This document shows, piece by piece, positions 46,085 to 58,800 of a DNA stretch of 64,000 bases. Source of the stretch: JAKFDI01 sp036676235 (lineage in GTDB: Bacteria; Pseudomonadota; Gammaproteobacteria; Burkholderiales; Burkholderiaceae_C); the NCBI GenBank assembly GCA_036676235.1, contig JAKFDI010000022.1, forward strand, positions 13,071 to 77,070, given 5' to 3'. The first letter of the stretch is position 1, and each line of letters begins with the position of its first letter. The notes below the pieces were generated by a model that ran no database searches, had not been told where the DNA came from, and was given only the letters and a program-made list of their open reading frames with translations. The position numbers and the translations under genes are program-made.

Positions 46085-48775
46085 TCAAAGCCCCGCGCGC
46101 TGCACCCTCGCCGTCAGCGCCTGCGACAAGGTATCCGCGCTGTCGCGCAGATGCGCCCGCGCGTCGGCGCTAAGCCGGCGGCTCTTGGATGCATGCTGGA
46201 TGCGCGCCAGCAGCCCCTGCGCCTGCGCGCGCAGCAGGCTGCGCGCATCCGAGCGGCTGAGCGCGCCCGGGCGCAGCAGCAGCGAGGCGACGCGGTTCAC
46301 GTGGTCGCGCTGCAGTTCGCGCCGCGAAGCCGAGATGTCGGCGCCGCTGCCCAGTTCCGACCACACCGCCTTGTCCAGCCGCCCGTACAGCTCCGACAAG
46401 CGCAGCGCCTGCTTCGGCGCCTTGGCCTGGCTGTCGAGCAGGCGCGCGGCCACGTCGTCGCTCAGCAGCGCTTCCAGCACGTTGCGCTGCATGTCGATCA
46501 CTTGCGTGGCAAGCGAGAAGTCGGTGGTGGCGATGGCATCGCCGCTGAACACCGCGTCGGTGCGCTCCTGGAAGTCGATGACGAGCTTGCGCTGCAGTGC
46601 CGGCGAAATGGCGAAGCTGTCGGACGAGAGGAAGTTCGCCGCCAGCACGTCCAGCGCCTCGCGCTGCTCGGTTGCCGGCACCGGCTGCAGCGGATCACGG
46701 CCGCTGCCGGCGTGGTGGCGCAGCGTGCGCACGCCGCCGATCTGGCGTGTGAGCGCGCCGGCCGCGCGGCTCATGTCGCGCAGCGCGTACGAGACCGAAC
46801 GGCGCAGCACCGAATAGTCCTCGTCGGGCGCGAGTTCGCGCGATTCCTGCCGCGCCAGCAGGTCGCGGCCGATCGCCACGCGGCGCTTGGCGAAGGCCAC
46901 CACGTCGGCGCCCAGGTCGAACTGCAGCGATTCGGGGTCGATGCCGAGGAAGTTGTCCTCGTCGGTGCCGTAGGCGAGCTGCGGCTCCACGCTGCGCGCG
47001 GCGATGCGCGAAAGCTCCGCCGCCTCGCGCTCAGCCGCGATCGGCTTGTAGGCGTATTCGATGGCCCAGTAGTCGTAGGGGCCGAGCGTGGTGTTGAACG
47101 GCGTGCCGTGCTGCGCCTGCGGCGTGCCCGGCGGCGGCAGGTTGATCGGCGCGTACTCCATCACCGAGCCGGTGAGGCCGTGCGCCTCGGTGAAGGCACG
47201 ATCGGCGAGCTGCTCGGCGGTGTACAGCCGCGAGGAACGGAAGTTGTGGCGCAGGCCGAGCGTGTGCCCGACCTCGTGCATGGTCGTGTCCTTGAGGTAG
47301 GCGTCGACGAACTGTTCCGCCTCGGGGCTCGCCGGGTCGAGGTCGCCGCGCGCTTCCAGCACGTCGAATGCGTAGCTCAGCTGCTCGGCGGCGTAGTCGG
47401 CGTAGTCGCACAGCGCGAGGTCGTGCGCGGCGTCGTGCGCCTGCAGCGATTCCACCGGCTTGGCGATGACCTGCGAGCGCAGCGCACGCAGGCTGCGCGA
47501 CGAGAGGCTTTCCACGCCAATGTCGGCATCGAGGATCTCGCCGGTGCGCGGATCGACATGGCTCGGCCCGATCGCGCCGAAGGACGGGCGGGCGTTCGTC
47601 ATCCAGCGGATGGAGGCGCGGCCGAAGTCCAGCGTGTCCCAGTCGGCGTCTTCCGGCTGTTCGGCAACGCGGATGGCGCCCTGAAAACCGATCTGCTCGA
47701 ACGCCTTGTTCCACTCCAGCACGCCGGCGCTGATGGCGGCGCGGTATTTCTCGGGAATCGTGCGGTCGAGCCAGAAGGTGATGGGCTCGACGGGTTCGGA
47801 CATGGCCGCCGCCGGGTCCTTCTTCGCCAAGCGCCAGCGGTTGACGAAGCGCTGGCGCGGCGAACGCGCAAGGTCGTCGCTGAAGTCGTTCACGACCGTC
47901 GAGAAATGCCCGATGCGCGCATCCGCGCGGCGCGGCGTCATCGGTTGCTCGGGCAGCTTGGCGATCGAGTAGTGATAGGTGACGAACAGGCTGCGCGGAT
48001 CGGGCAGCGAACGCGGCACGCTGGCGCCGCCGGACTTGGGCGCCGAGATGGACGAGTCGGCGAAATGGTTGAGCACCTCCAGCACCGTCAGCTCGGGCGT
48101 GGAGCGCACGGCGGTGATGGCCGAGTTGCGCGCGTCGAACGAATAGCCCTGCTTGTACTGGCGCTGCAGCTGCGCGCCGGTGCCCAGCAGGTCGGTGAGA
48201 AAGAGTGCGTTGGCCTCGACCAGCACCGCGTCGCTGTCGGGATGCGGCCGGCTCGCCACCGCCGTGCTCGCCAGCAGGCTGGGCGAGAACGCGGCCGAGA
48301 CGGCGCGCCCGGTGGGCGTGCCGGCGCTCGCGACGTACGCGGTGTTGCGCGCAATCATCTGCACCTGGTTGTGCACGCGGCGGAACTCGATCACGAACTC
48401 GTCGCGCATCAGCCCACCGAACAGCCGGCCTTCGCCGATGCCGCTCTTGAGCTTGGGCGAGAGGAAGAAGGGCTTATTCAGCGCCGCAGGCGGAAGCTCG
48501 ATCCACACCTTGTCGTCGCGCTGCCAGGTGGCGAGCAGGCCACCCTGGCGCTTGGCGCCGCGCACCACCTCGGCAAACGGGCGCAGGCTGCTCGCCGAGG
48601 CCCGGCTCTCCGGTGCCGACGCGGCGGGCTTGGCGCTCACTGCGGTCAAGGCGGGGTCGGTGCTGCTTTCGGGGGTGGATCCGGGGCCGCTGGCAAGCGT
48701 GGCGCATCCGGCGAGGGCGGCCAGCCCGAGCGGCGCCGCCAGCCGCACGCCGCGGGCGAGAAGACTCTGTTTCAT
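46085..48775 (-). CDS. Zinc-dependent metalloprotease lipoprotein (DUF4953/DUF5117 family)
   Basis: 896 residues. The signal has a lipobox LAGC (about residue 21-24). A DUF5117-like region (about 100-300, with FFLSPKLKSGIGEGRLFGGL) precedes the catalytic part with MHEVGHTLGLRHNFRSS, the HExGHxxGxRH zinc site of metzincin-like proteases. The C-terminal domain is helical (SALQRKLVIDF, LSELYGRLDKAVWSELGSG). These large proteins are thought to be periplasmic or outer-membrane peptidases; the target is unknown. The start at 48775 directly precedes the signal peptide; a longer frame exists upstream but lacks family features. Confidence 0.9.
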   Translation of the reverse strand: MKQSLLARGVRLAAPLGLAALAGCATLASGPGSTPESSTDPALTAVSAKPAASAPESRASASSLRPFAEVVRGAKRQGGLLATWQRDDKVWIELPPAALNKPFFLSPKLKSGIGEGRLFGGLMRDEFVIEFRRVHNQVQMIARNTAYVASAGTPTGRAVSAAFSPSLLASTAVASRPHPDSDAVLVEANALFLTDLLGTGAQLQRQYKQGYSFDARNSAITAVRSTPELTVLEVLNHFADSSISAPKSGGASVPRSLPDPRSLFVTYHYSIAKLPEQPMTPRRADARIGHFSTVVNDFSDDLARSPRQRFVNRWRLAKKDPAAAMSEPVEPITFWLDRTIPEKYRAAISAGVLEWNKAFEQIGFQGAIRVAEQPEDADWDTLDFGRASIRWMTNARPSFGAIGPSHVDPRTGEILDADIGVESLSSRSLRALRSQVIAKPVESLQAHDAAHDLALCDYADYAAEQLSYAFDVLEARGDLDPASPEAEQFVDAYLKDTTMHEVGHTLGLRHNFRSSRLYTAEQLADRAFTEAHGLTGSVMEYAPINLPPPGTPQAQHGTPFNTTLGPYDYWAIEYAYKPIAAEREAAELSRIAARSVEPQLAYGTDEDNFLGIDPESLQFDLGADVVAFAKRRVAIGRDLLARQESRELAPDEDYSVLRRSVSYALRDMSRAAGALTRQIGGVRTLRHHAGSGRDPLQPVPATEQREALDVLAANFLSSDSFAISPALQRKLVIDFQERTDAVFSGDAIATTDFSLATQVIDMQRNVLEALLSDDVAARLLDSQAKAPKQALRLSELYGRLDKAVWSELGSGADISASRRELQRDHVNRVASLLLRPGALSRSDARSLLRAQAQGLLARIQHASKSRRLSADARAHLRDSADTLSQALTARVQRAGL

Positions 48776-49002
48776 GGTCTCGAACTGCTGTGAGAAGAAA
48801 CGAGGCCGGGCGCGCATCGTTGGCGCCACCCGCTGCAGTGCCCGACTGCACCGCCTTGTGACGGGATTCTGCGGCGCTGCGACGTCCTTGGACATCCGTA
48901 CTGCCCCGCCCGGTCGCGACTTCTGACGCATCGCGCGCCGCCCGGTTCCCCGCGATCGGCAGGCGGTCGCGAAAAGCGTGTGGAACTCGCGGTCTTTCGA
49001 TC

Positions 49003-49039
49003 CTGCAAAGCACGACGCCGGCATGGGCCGGCGTCGTGC
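49003..49039 (-). terminator. Terminator after ettA
   Basis: A 13-bp perfect stem (49010-49022 with 49027-49039) and ATGG loop; on the minus strand it is followed by CTTTGCAGG. It begins about 20 bp after the ettA stop codon. The T-run is short, but the stem is long. Confidence 0.75.
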
Positions 49040-49058
49040 GGGTCGAAAGCGGAGCGCC

Positions 49059-50723
<1,665 letters not shown>

Positions 50724-51003
50724 GGTCTACCAGGTAAAGGTGAAGCGGACCGCCGGCACGTGGATGGCCGGCGATGCCGTGTTTCTTCGGGGGAATGTGC
50801 GTATTGTCGCCGCTGCACGCGGGCTGCGTGCCCTGCGCCGCACAAGGCCCGGGGTGCCCCGGGTAGAATGCCGCCCACCAGCGCCCCTACCAGTCGGCGT
50901 GCTGCTGTCAGTTCTGACACGAGCCTTCGCGCTCCCCGCCTCTTCTGCCTGCGACTGGCGCTCCAACAGCGAGCGACAGGCCGATCCCCTCCGGACTCCC
51001 CTC

Positions 51004-52488
<1,485 letters not shown>

Positions 52489-52571
52489 ACCTGCGTCCGG
52501 CCACTGCGCGTGGCCGGACCTTGCGTGGCCGGACCGCACGCTGCGCCGGCCGCGCGCAGTACATTGCCCGC

Positions 52572-53291
52572 ATGACTGAAACCCGTGTCGGCAGCGCCCG
52601 TTCCAATGCCATCCCCGAGGGCGCGACCGCGTCGAACGCACGGGTGGCACTCGTGGCCGGCGCCAGCGGTCTGGTGGGGCGCGCCCTGCTGCCGCTGCTC
52701 GTCGCTTCGCCCGGCTACGCCCATGTGCACGCGCTGCTGCGGCGGCCCGCGCCCAGCCTGCCCCAGACGCCGCGGCTTTCGCTCGAGGTGGTCGACTTCG
52801 ATGCGCTCGCGCAGTTGCCGGCCATCGACGACGTCTACATCGCGCTCGGCACCACCATCAAGGTGGCCGGCTCGCAGCAGGCGTTTCGCCGCGTCGATTT
52901 CGACGCGGTGCTGAACACCGCACGCGCCGCGCGCGCGGCCGGCGCCACGCGGCTCGCCGTGGTCTCTGCGCTCGGCGCCGATGCCCATTCGCGCGTGTTC
53001 TACAACCGCGTCAAGGGCGAGATGCAGGAAGCCATCGCCACGCTGGGCTACGACTCGGTGGTCATCGCGCAGCCCTCGATGCTGATCGGCGACCGCACGG
53101 CGATCGGGCAGCCCACACGTGCGGGCGAGACCTGGGTGAACCGCCTGCTGGGGCCGGTGGCGGCGCTGGTGCCGCGTGGCGTGCGGCCGATCGAGGCCGC
53201 AGCGGTTGCGCGCGCCCTGCTGGCCGCCACGCTGGAAGGCCGGCCGGGCGTTCGCCTTCTGTCGTCCGCCGCCATGCAACCCACCCGCTGA
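52572..53291 (+). CDS. NAD(P)-binding Rossmann protein (HTATIP2/YwnB-like short-chain family)
   Basis: 239 residues from the ATG at 52572. The dinucleotide motif is VALVAGASGLVGRALLPLL (about 25-43). Further motifs are VYIALGTTIKVAGSQQAFRR, LAVVSALGADAHSRVFYNRV (the S...YxxxK-like region with Tyr and Lys) and VVIAQPSMLIGDRT. It resembles atypical short-chain oxidoreductases of the NAD-dependent epimerase family whose substrates are mostly unknown. It follows rhlE by 83 bp on the same strand. Confidence 0.85.
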   Translation: MTETRVGSARSNAIPEGATASNARVALVAGASGLVGRALLPLLVASPGYAHVHALLRRPAPSLPQTPRLSLEVVDFDALAQLPAIDDVYIALGTTIKVAGSQQAFRRVDFDAVLNTARAARAAGATRLAVVSALGADAHSRVFYNRVKGEMQEAIATLGYDSVVIAQPSMLIGDRTAIGQPTRAGETWVNRLLGPVAALVPRGVRPIEAAAVARALLAATLEGRPGVRLLSSAAMQPTR

Positions 53292-53401
53292 GCCCGGCGC
53301 TCACACGTCTTTTCGCCATCCTTTCTCGGGCCGAGCCGATGCGACTGGTCACACCCCTTCGGATCGATCGGCGCTAGGCTCTTTGGCTGGAGGTCAGTGC
53401 A

Positions 53402-53899
53402 ATGAGCAGCAGTACATGGCGCACAGCGTGGCGGGGCCAGGACATCGTGGTGTTTCGCGGTGACACCGAGGCCGACCGCGTGGCGGCGAACGACATCGAA
53501 CGCGTGATCTTCGTCTACCGCAGCAACGGCGAATCGGCCGGCGACCTGGTGCTGGCCGTGGCCGAGACGGCCGGCGAATGCTTGGTCTTTCCGGCGGAAA
53601 CCGGGTTTGCGGGCCGCGTGAATTTCGAGCGCACCGGCTACTGGGCCGAGCGCGCCTGCGTGTACTGGGTGCCGCAGGCGCGTGCCCCACTACCGCTGCG
53701 CCTGCGCCGCGGGCGCTGGTGGCTCGGCCTCTCGGGCCCGCATTACGCGCGCGTGCCGCGCTCGGAACTGGCCACGCTGATCGAGCAGTGGCCGCTCGAA
53801 GGGCCGCAGACCTGGGAACAGCGCAAGTGGCGCCGCATCGAGCGCGGGCGGGCGTTCACGACCGCGGCTGCCGAAGAGAACCGACGCCAGCGGGCTTGA
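53402..53899 (+). CDS. Hypothetical protein
   Basis: 165 residues, not recognised. It has a beta-rich first half (GQDIVVFRGDTEADRVAAND, DIERVIFVYRSNGESAGDLV) and a Trp/Arg-rich second half (RRGRWWLGLSGPHYARV, WPLEGPQTWEQRKWRRIERG). There is no signal peptide or membrane helix. The ORF is supported by codon-like GC bias and by a GGAGG-like ribosome binding site just before the ATG (CTGGAGGTCAGTGCA). A 24-bp inverted repeat follows at 53923-53993. A cytoplasmic protein is expected; no function is proposed. Confidence 0.7.
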   Translation: MSSSTWRTAWRGQDIVVFRGDTEADRVAANDIERVIFVYRSNGESAGDLVLAVAETAGECLVFPAETGFAGRVNFERTGYWAERACVYWVPQARAPLPLRLRRGRWWLGLSGPHYARVPRSELATLIEQWPLEGPQTWEQRKWRRIERGRAFTTAAAEENRRQRA

Positions 53900-53922
53900 G
53901 TAACGCGCGATCATGGATAAGA

Positions 53923-53993
53923 ACCGTTCGGGCTGAGGTATCGAAGCCCCCCGTGAGCGCAGAGAGGCACTTCGATACCTCAGTGCGAACGGT
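53923..53993. repeat. Long inverted repeat related to the TTCGACAAGCTCAG family
   Basis: Arms 53923-53946 and 53970-53993 pair over about 24 bp with one or two mismatches. Each arm combines CCGTTCG with CTGAGGTATCGAAG, a variant of the repeat seen at 30.6 and 33.4 kb. It lies in the convergent gap between the hypothetical gene and the prolyl-hydroxylase-like gene and can form a strong hairpin on either strand. Confidence 0.85.
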
Positions 53994-54051
53994 CTTTGCA
54001 GCGCTCCCGTACTTCTGAACTCGCGTACGGAAGAGCGGCGCGCAGCAGGCG

Positions 54052-54906
54052 TCAATCAAATCGCCCTTCACGCAGCCATTTGGTGGCAACCCACTTCTCC
54101 CCCGCCACGACCGGCGTGCCGCCGTGCAGCGAGCGCGTCATGGGGTGCGGGCGGTCGTAGCTGAAGAACACCGCGTTGCCCTTGATCGGCGCGACCTCGA
54201 GGTTCACGTCGGGGAAGACGGTGGCGCCGCCCTGCTCCGGCGTGTTCAGGTACATCACGATGGTCGCCACGCGCTGGCCGCCGCGGCGCAGGATGGCGGG
54301 CGTGCCGGGCTGCGCCGGATCGAAGTAGTCGTAGTGCGGCTTGTATTCCGCGCCCGGCTTGTAGCGCAGCACCTGCAGGCCCTCGCCGTTCTCGACCGGC
54401 CAGTCGAGCAGCGCGGCGATACGCGCTTCGATGCGCCGGCACACCGCGTGTTCGCCGCGCCCGAAGAACATGCCTTCGCTGGTGCGCGCCGCGTTGACTT
54501 CGCTCGCGCCGGTGTCGAGTTGCACGGTCTCGGAGCGCGCGAGGCGCGCCTCCGCCAGTGCCATCACTTCATCACATTCGTCCGGCGTGACGAGGCCGCC
54601 GAGCACCACGATGCGCGGGTTGCGCATCGCGGCGAGCACCTGCACGTCGCGGTCGCCGGCGTGCAGCACGGGCTCGTTGCCGTGCAGCATCGGCTCGGGC
54701 ACCGCGACGGGCAGCGGCAGCCCGCGCGCGCGGGCGTCGCCTGCGAGGTGGTCGCGCAGCGTCTCTTCCAGCGCGACCATGGCCACGTCTTCGGCCCAGC
54801 CGCTCTTGAGCATGGCCTCGAGCACGGCTTCGGGCGGCTGGCCGGCCGCGGCCTGCGCGACGATCCACTGACGCAATTCAGCGGTGACTTGCTGGGTCGA
54901 ACTCAT
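54052..54906 (-). CDS. 2-oxoglutarate/Fe(II) dioxygenase, prolyl 4-hydroxylase-like
   Basis: 284 residues from the ATG at 54906. A helical N-terminal region (about 1-70) precedes the P4Hc fold, which starts PRIVVLGGLVTPDECDEVM. Iron ligands are visible in YKPHYDYFDP (HxD) and in the distal MTRSLHGGTPV (His), with a 2-oxoglutarate-binding Lys in VAGEKWVATKWLR. It hydroxylates a proline or similar residue, possibly on EF-Tu as known for bacterial homologues; the target is inferred. It lies 37 bp after yaaA on the same strand. Confidence 0.9.
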   Translation of the reverse strand: MSSTQQVTAELRQWIVAQAAAGQPPEAVLEAMLKSGWAEDVAMVALEETLRDHLAGDARARGLPLPVAVPEPMLHGNEPVLHAGDRDVQVLAAMRNPRIVVLGGLVTPDECDEVMALAEARLARSETVQLDTGASEVNAARTSEGMFFGRGEHAVCRRIEARIAALLDWPVENGEGLQVLRYKPGAEYKPHYDYFDPAQPGTPAILRRGGQRVATIVMYLNTPEQGGATVFPDVNLEVAPIKGNAVFFSYDRPHPMTRSLHGGTPVVAGEKWVATKWLREGRFD

Positions 54907-54943
54907 GCGGCCATTCTGCAAGAGCCGCCGCAGGTCCTGCGGC

Positions 54944-55726
54944 TCAGTGCGCCTCGGGCAGCCGGCGGCGGAACACCAGCCGGTCGGGCTCGGACGCCTC
55001 GGGCACGTAGGCATAGCCGTCGAGGTTGAAGCGCTCCAGCGCCTGCGGATGCAGTGCCCGCTCGCGGATCAGGTGCCGCGCCATCAGGCCGCGCGCGCGC
55101 TTGGCGAAGAAGCTGATGATCTTGTAGCGTCCGCCCTTCCAGTCCTCGAACACGCACTCGATGACGCGGGGTTTCAGCGCCTTGCGATCGGCGGCGCGAA
55201 AGTATTCCTGCGAGGCAAGGTTGACGATGACGGGCGAGCCGGTCTTCGCGCTCAGCCGGTTCAGGTGCTTCGCCAGCGTGTCGCCCCAGTAATCGTAGAG
55301 GTTGCGCCCATGCGGGCCGGCCAGCGCCGTGCCCATTTCCAGCCGGTAGGGCTGCAGCCGGTCGAGCGGACGCAGCACGCCGTACAAACCCGACAGGATC
55401 GCGACGTGTTCGTTGGCCCAGGCGAGGTCGTCGGCATCGAGCGTGCGTGCGTCCAGCCCTTCGTACACGTCGCCGTTGAAGGCGATCACCGCCGCGCGGC
55501 TGTTCTTCGCAGTGAAGCGCGGCGACCAGGCGGCATAGCGCTTCGCGTTCAGTTCGGCCAGCGGCACCGACAGGTTCATCAGTTCGGCAATGTCATCGGC
55601 CGATTTCTCGCGCAGCAGGCCGATCAGCCCGGCCGCGCGTGCGGCGAAATGCGGCGTGGCGGTGGCCGCAACGGGGCTCGGCGTTTCGTAGTCGAGCGAC
55701 TTGGCGGGGGACAGCAGGAGAAGCAT
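54944..55726 (-). CDS. yaaA: Peroxide stress protein YaaA (DUF328)
   Basis: 260 residues, the family length, from the ATG at 55726. Characteristic stretches are MLLLLSPAKSLDYETP, FNGDVYEGLDARTLDADDLA, AILSGLYGVLRPLDRLQPYR, and the C-terminal KIISFFAKRARGLMARHLIR. In E. coli YaaA limits free iron and oxidative DNA damage after peroxide exposure. It follows dnaE2 by 77 bp on the same strand. That puts a peroxide-stress gene in a possible transcript with the error-prone polymerase. Confidence 0.95.
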   Translation of the reverse strand: MLLLLSPAKSLDYETPSPVAATATPHFAARAAGLIGLLREKSADDIAELMNLSVPLAELNAKRYAAWSPRFTAKNSRAAVIAFNGDVYEGLDARTLDADDLAWANEHVAILSGLYGVLRPLDRLQPYRLEMGTALAGPHGRNLYDYWGDTLAKHLNRLSAKTGSPVIVNLASQEYFRAADRKALKPRVIECVFEDWKGGRYKIISFFAKRARGLMARHLIRERALHPQALERFNLDGYAYVPEASEPDRLVFRRRLPEAH

Positions 55727-55803
55727 GACGATGCGCGACCGGAGGGGAAGGAAGAAGCGCCGCGGCGAGCCCGGCGGCGGCGAGCCGCACTCTACCGGCA
55801 CGC

Positions 55804-58800
55804 TCAGCGGAAATCCCGGCTGCGGCTTTCCAGCCCTTGCAGCAGCGGCGTGTGGTCGATGAGCCGGGAGGCGACGAGATGCATCACCTCGCCTTCGCGC
55901 TGCCACTGGCCGTAGACGGTGAGCAGCTTGGCCGAAAGCAGCGGGCGGCGCTGCGATTCGACCACGCGCGGCCAGACGATCACGTTCACGGTGCCGGTCT
56001 CGTCTTCGAGCGTGACGAAGACGGTGCCCTTGGCCGTATCCGGCCGCTGGCGATGGGTGACGAGGCCGCTGGCCCGCGCGAGCCGCCCGGTCGGAAATTC
56101 GTGCAGCACCGATGCCGGCTGCACCTTAAAGATCGAAAGCGCCTCGCGCAGCAGCGCCAGCGGATGGCGCCCGAGCGTGAGGCCGACCGAACGGTAGTCG
56201 GCCAGCATCTGTTGCGATTCGCCCGGCGCCGCGAGCGGCACGGGCACCTCATGCACGCGGGTGGCGCGCAGCATCTCGGTGGGCCGGGTGTCGACGCCGG
56301 CCACGGCCCAGGCGGCTTGGTGGCGATGGCCGGTGAGCGCCACCAGCGCATCTGCTTCGGCCAAGGCACGCAGATCATGCGCATTGAGGCTTGCGCGGCG
56401 CGCCAGGTCTTCGACCGTGCCGAACGGCGCATCGCTGCGCGCGCTCACGATGCGCTTGGCGGCTTCGACCGACAGGCCGCGAATGCGGTCGAGGCCGAGG
56501 CGCACGGGGCGCAGGCCGTCGCCCTCGCCCTCCAGCCCGCTTTCACACCCGCTCACGCACACATCCACCGGCCGCACCTCGACCCCATGCGCGCGCGCAT
56601 CGCGCACCAGTTGGGCCGGCGCATAGAAGCCCATCGGCTGGCTGTTGAGCAAGCCGGCGAGAAAGGCGTCGGGATGGTGGCACTTGATCCAGCTGCTGTC
56701 GTAGGCGAGCAGCGCAAAACTGGCGGCGTGGCTTTCGGGGAATCCGTATTCGCCAAAACCTTCGAGCTGCTTGAAGATGCGCTCGGCATAGTCGAGTTCA
56801 TAGCCCTTTTCCACCATGCGCCCGACAAGCCGGTCGTGAAAGGGGCCGAGCCCGCCCTTTCGCTTCCACGCGGCCATGGCACGGCGCAGTTGATCGGCCT
56901 CGCCGGCGGTGAAGTCGGCCGCGATCATCGCGATCTGCATCACCTGTTCCTGAAATATCGGGATGCCCTTGGTGCGTGCGAGTGCGGGCTTCAGCGCTTC
57001 GGGATAGTCGAGTTCGTCATCGGGAATGCCGCGGTTCTTCAGGTACGGATGCACCATGCCGCCGTGAATGGGGCCGGGCCGAACGATCGCCACCTGCACC
57101 ACCAGGTCGTAGAAGCAGCGCGGCGCGAGGCGCGGCAACATGCTCATCTGCGCGCGGCTTTCGATCTGGAACACGCCCACCGTATCGGCGCGGCGGATCA
57201 TCTCGTAGGTGGCGTCGTCCTTGTCGGGAATGTCTTGCAGCGCGAAGGGGTGGTCGAGTTTCTGCCCGATGAATTCAAGCGAGCGCCGAATCGCACTCAA
57301 CATGCCGAGCGCGAGCACATCCACCTTCATCAGGCGCAGCGATTCGAGATCGTCCTTGTCCCACTGGATCACGCTGCGCTCTTCCATGCTGGCGTTCTCG
57401 ACCGGCACGAGCTGCGACATCTGCTCGGCGGCGATGACGAAGCCGCCCGGATGCTGGCTCAGATGCCGCGGAAAACCGATGAGCTGGTGCGTGAGTTCAA
57501 CCCACAGCTTGACCAGCGGCGCGTCGGGGTCGAAGCCGTTTTCGCGCAGGCGCGCGGGGTCGATGCTGCGGCCGTCGAACCATTGCTGGCTCTTGCTCAC
57601 GCCTTCGACACGCTGCAGATCGAAGCCGAGCGCACGGCCCGCATCGCGCATTGCCGAACGCGGCCGGTAGCTGATGACCACCGCGGCCAGTGCCGCGCGG
57701 TGGCGGCCGTACTTCCTGTAGATGTACTGGATGACCTCTTCGCGCCGCTGGTGCTCGAAGTCGATGTCGATGTCGGGCGGCTCGTTGCGCTCGGCGCTGA
57801 TGAAGCGCTCGAACAGCAGGGTGGCGCGCCCCGGGTCGATCGCGGTGATGCCCAGGCAGTAGCACACCGCCGAGTTGGCGGCGCTGCCGCGCCCCTGGCA
57901 CAGGATCTTCTGCTCGCGCGCCCAGTGCACGATGTCGGCCACGGTGAGGAAGTAGCGCTCGTAGTTCAGCCGCGCGATGAGTGCGAGTTCGGTGTCGATC
58001 TGCGCGAGCACCTCGCCCGGCGCACCTTTCGGATAGCGCGTCGGAATGCCGGCCTCGGTGAGCTTGCGCAAGTGGCTGGCGGGCGTCTCACCCGGCGGCA
58101 CCAGCTCCTGCGGGTATTCGTACTGCAGCTCGTCGAGCGAGAAAGTGCAGCTCGCGGCCATCGCGACGCTTTGCTCCAGCCACGCCGGCTTGTAGAGCGC
58201 AGCGAGGCGCGAACGGGCGCGCAGGTGCTGCTCGGCATTGGCCGCGATCTCGGCGCCGCATTGCGCCACCGGTTTGTTCAGGCGTGTGGCGGTGAGCGTG
58301 TCCTGCAGCGGCTTGCGCGAGCGCACGTGCATCAGCACGTCACCGGCCGCGACGATGGGCAGGCCGACGAAGCTGGCCACGCGTTCGACGCGGGCGACGA
58401 GTGCATCGTCATCAGCACGGTTGAGCAGCTCGATGGCGATGGCGGCGCGGTCCTGGAACCAGGTCTTGAGCCACATCGCATCGGCAAACACCTGCTCGAA
58501 GGGCTGGGACGAATCGGGTACCAGCAGGGCCAGGCAACCGGGCAGGCCGGCGAGCATCGGCGCACTCGGCTCCTTGCCTTCCACATCGCCGCGCCGGGCG
58601 GTGTAGCTACCCTTCTGCGCACGCCGGCGCGCGAGCGTGATCCAGTGCGACAGGTTGCCGTAGCCGCGCCGGGTCTGGGCAAGGAAGACGAGGCGGATCG
58701 GCGAGTCGTTGGCACGAGCAGATCGCGTGCGTAGTGCAACCTCTCGTTCAGGCCTTGTGTTCTTCGCTGCGGCGATCGTGTCGGCCTGCGCCTGGGCATG

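Noticed and set aside
45995..48793. A 932-codon plus-strand frame opposite the zinc protease gene, and a similar one at 55837-58734 opposite dnaE2
   Set aside because: Antisense shadows; both begin or end in intergenic repeats or without ribosome binding sites and show no domain.
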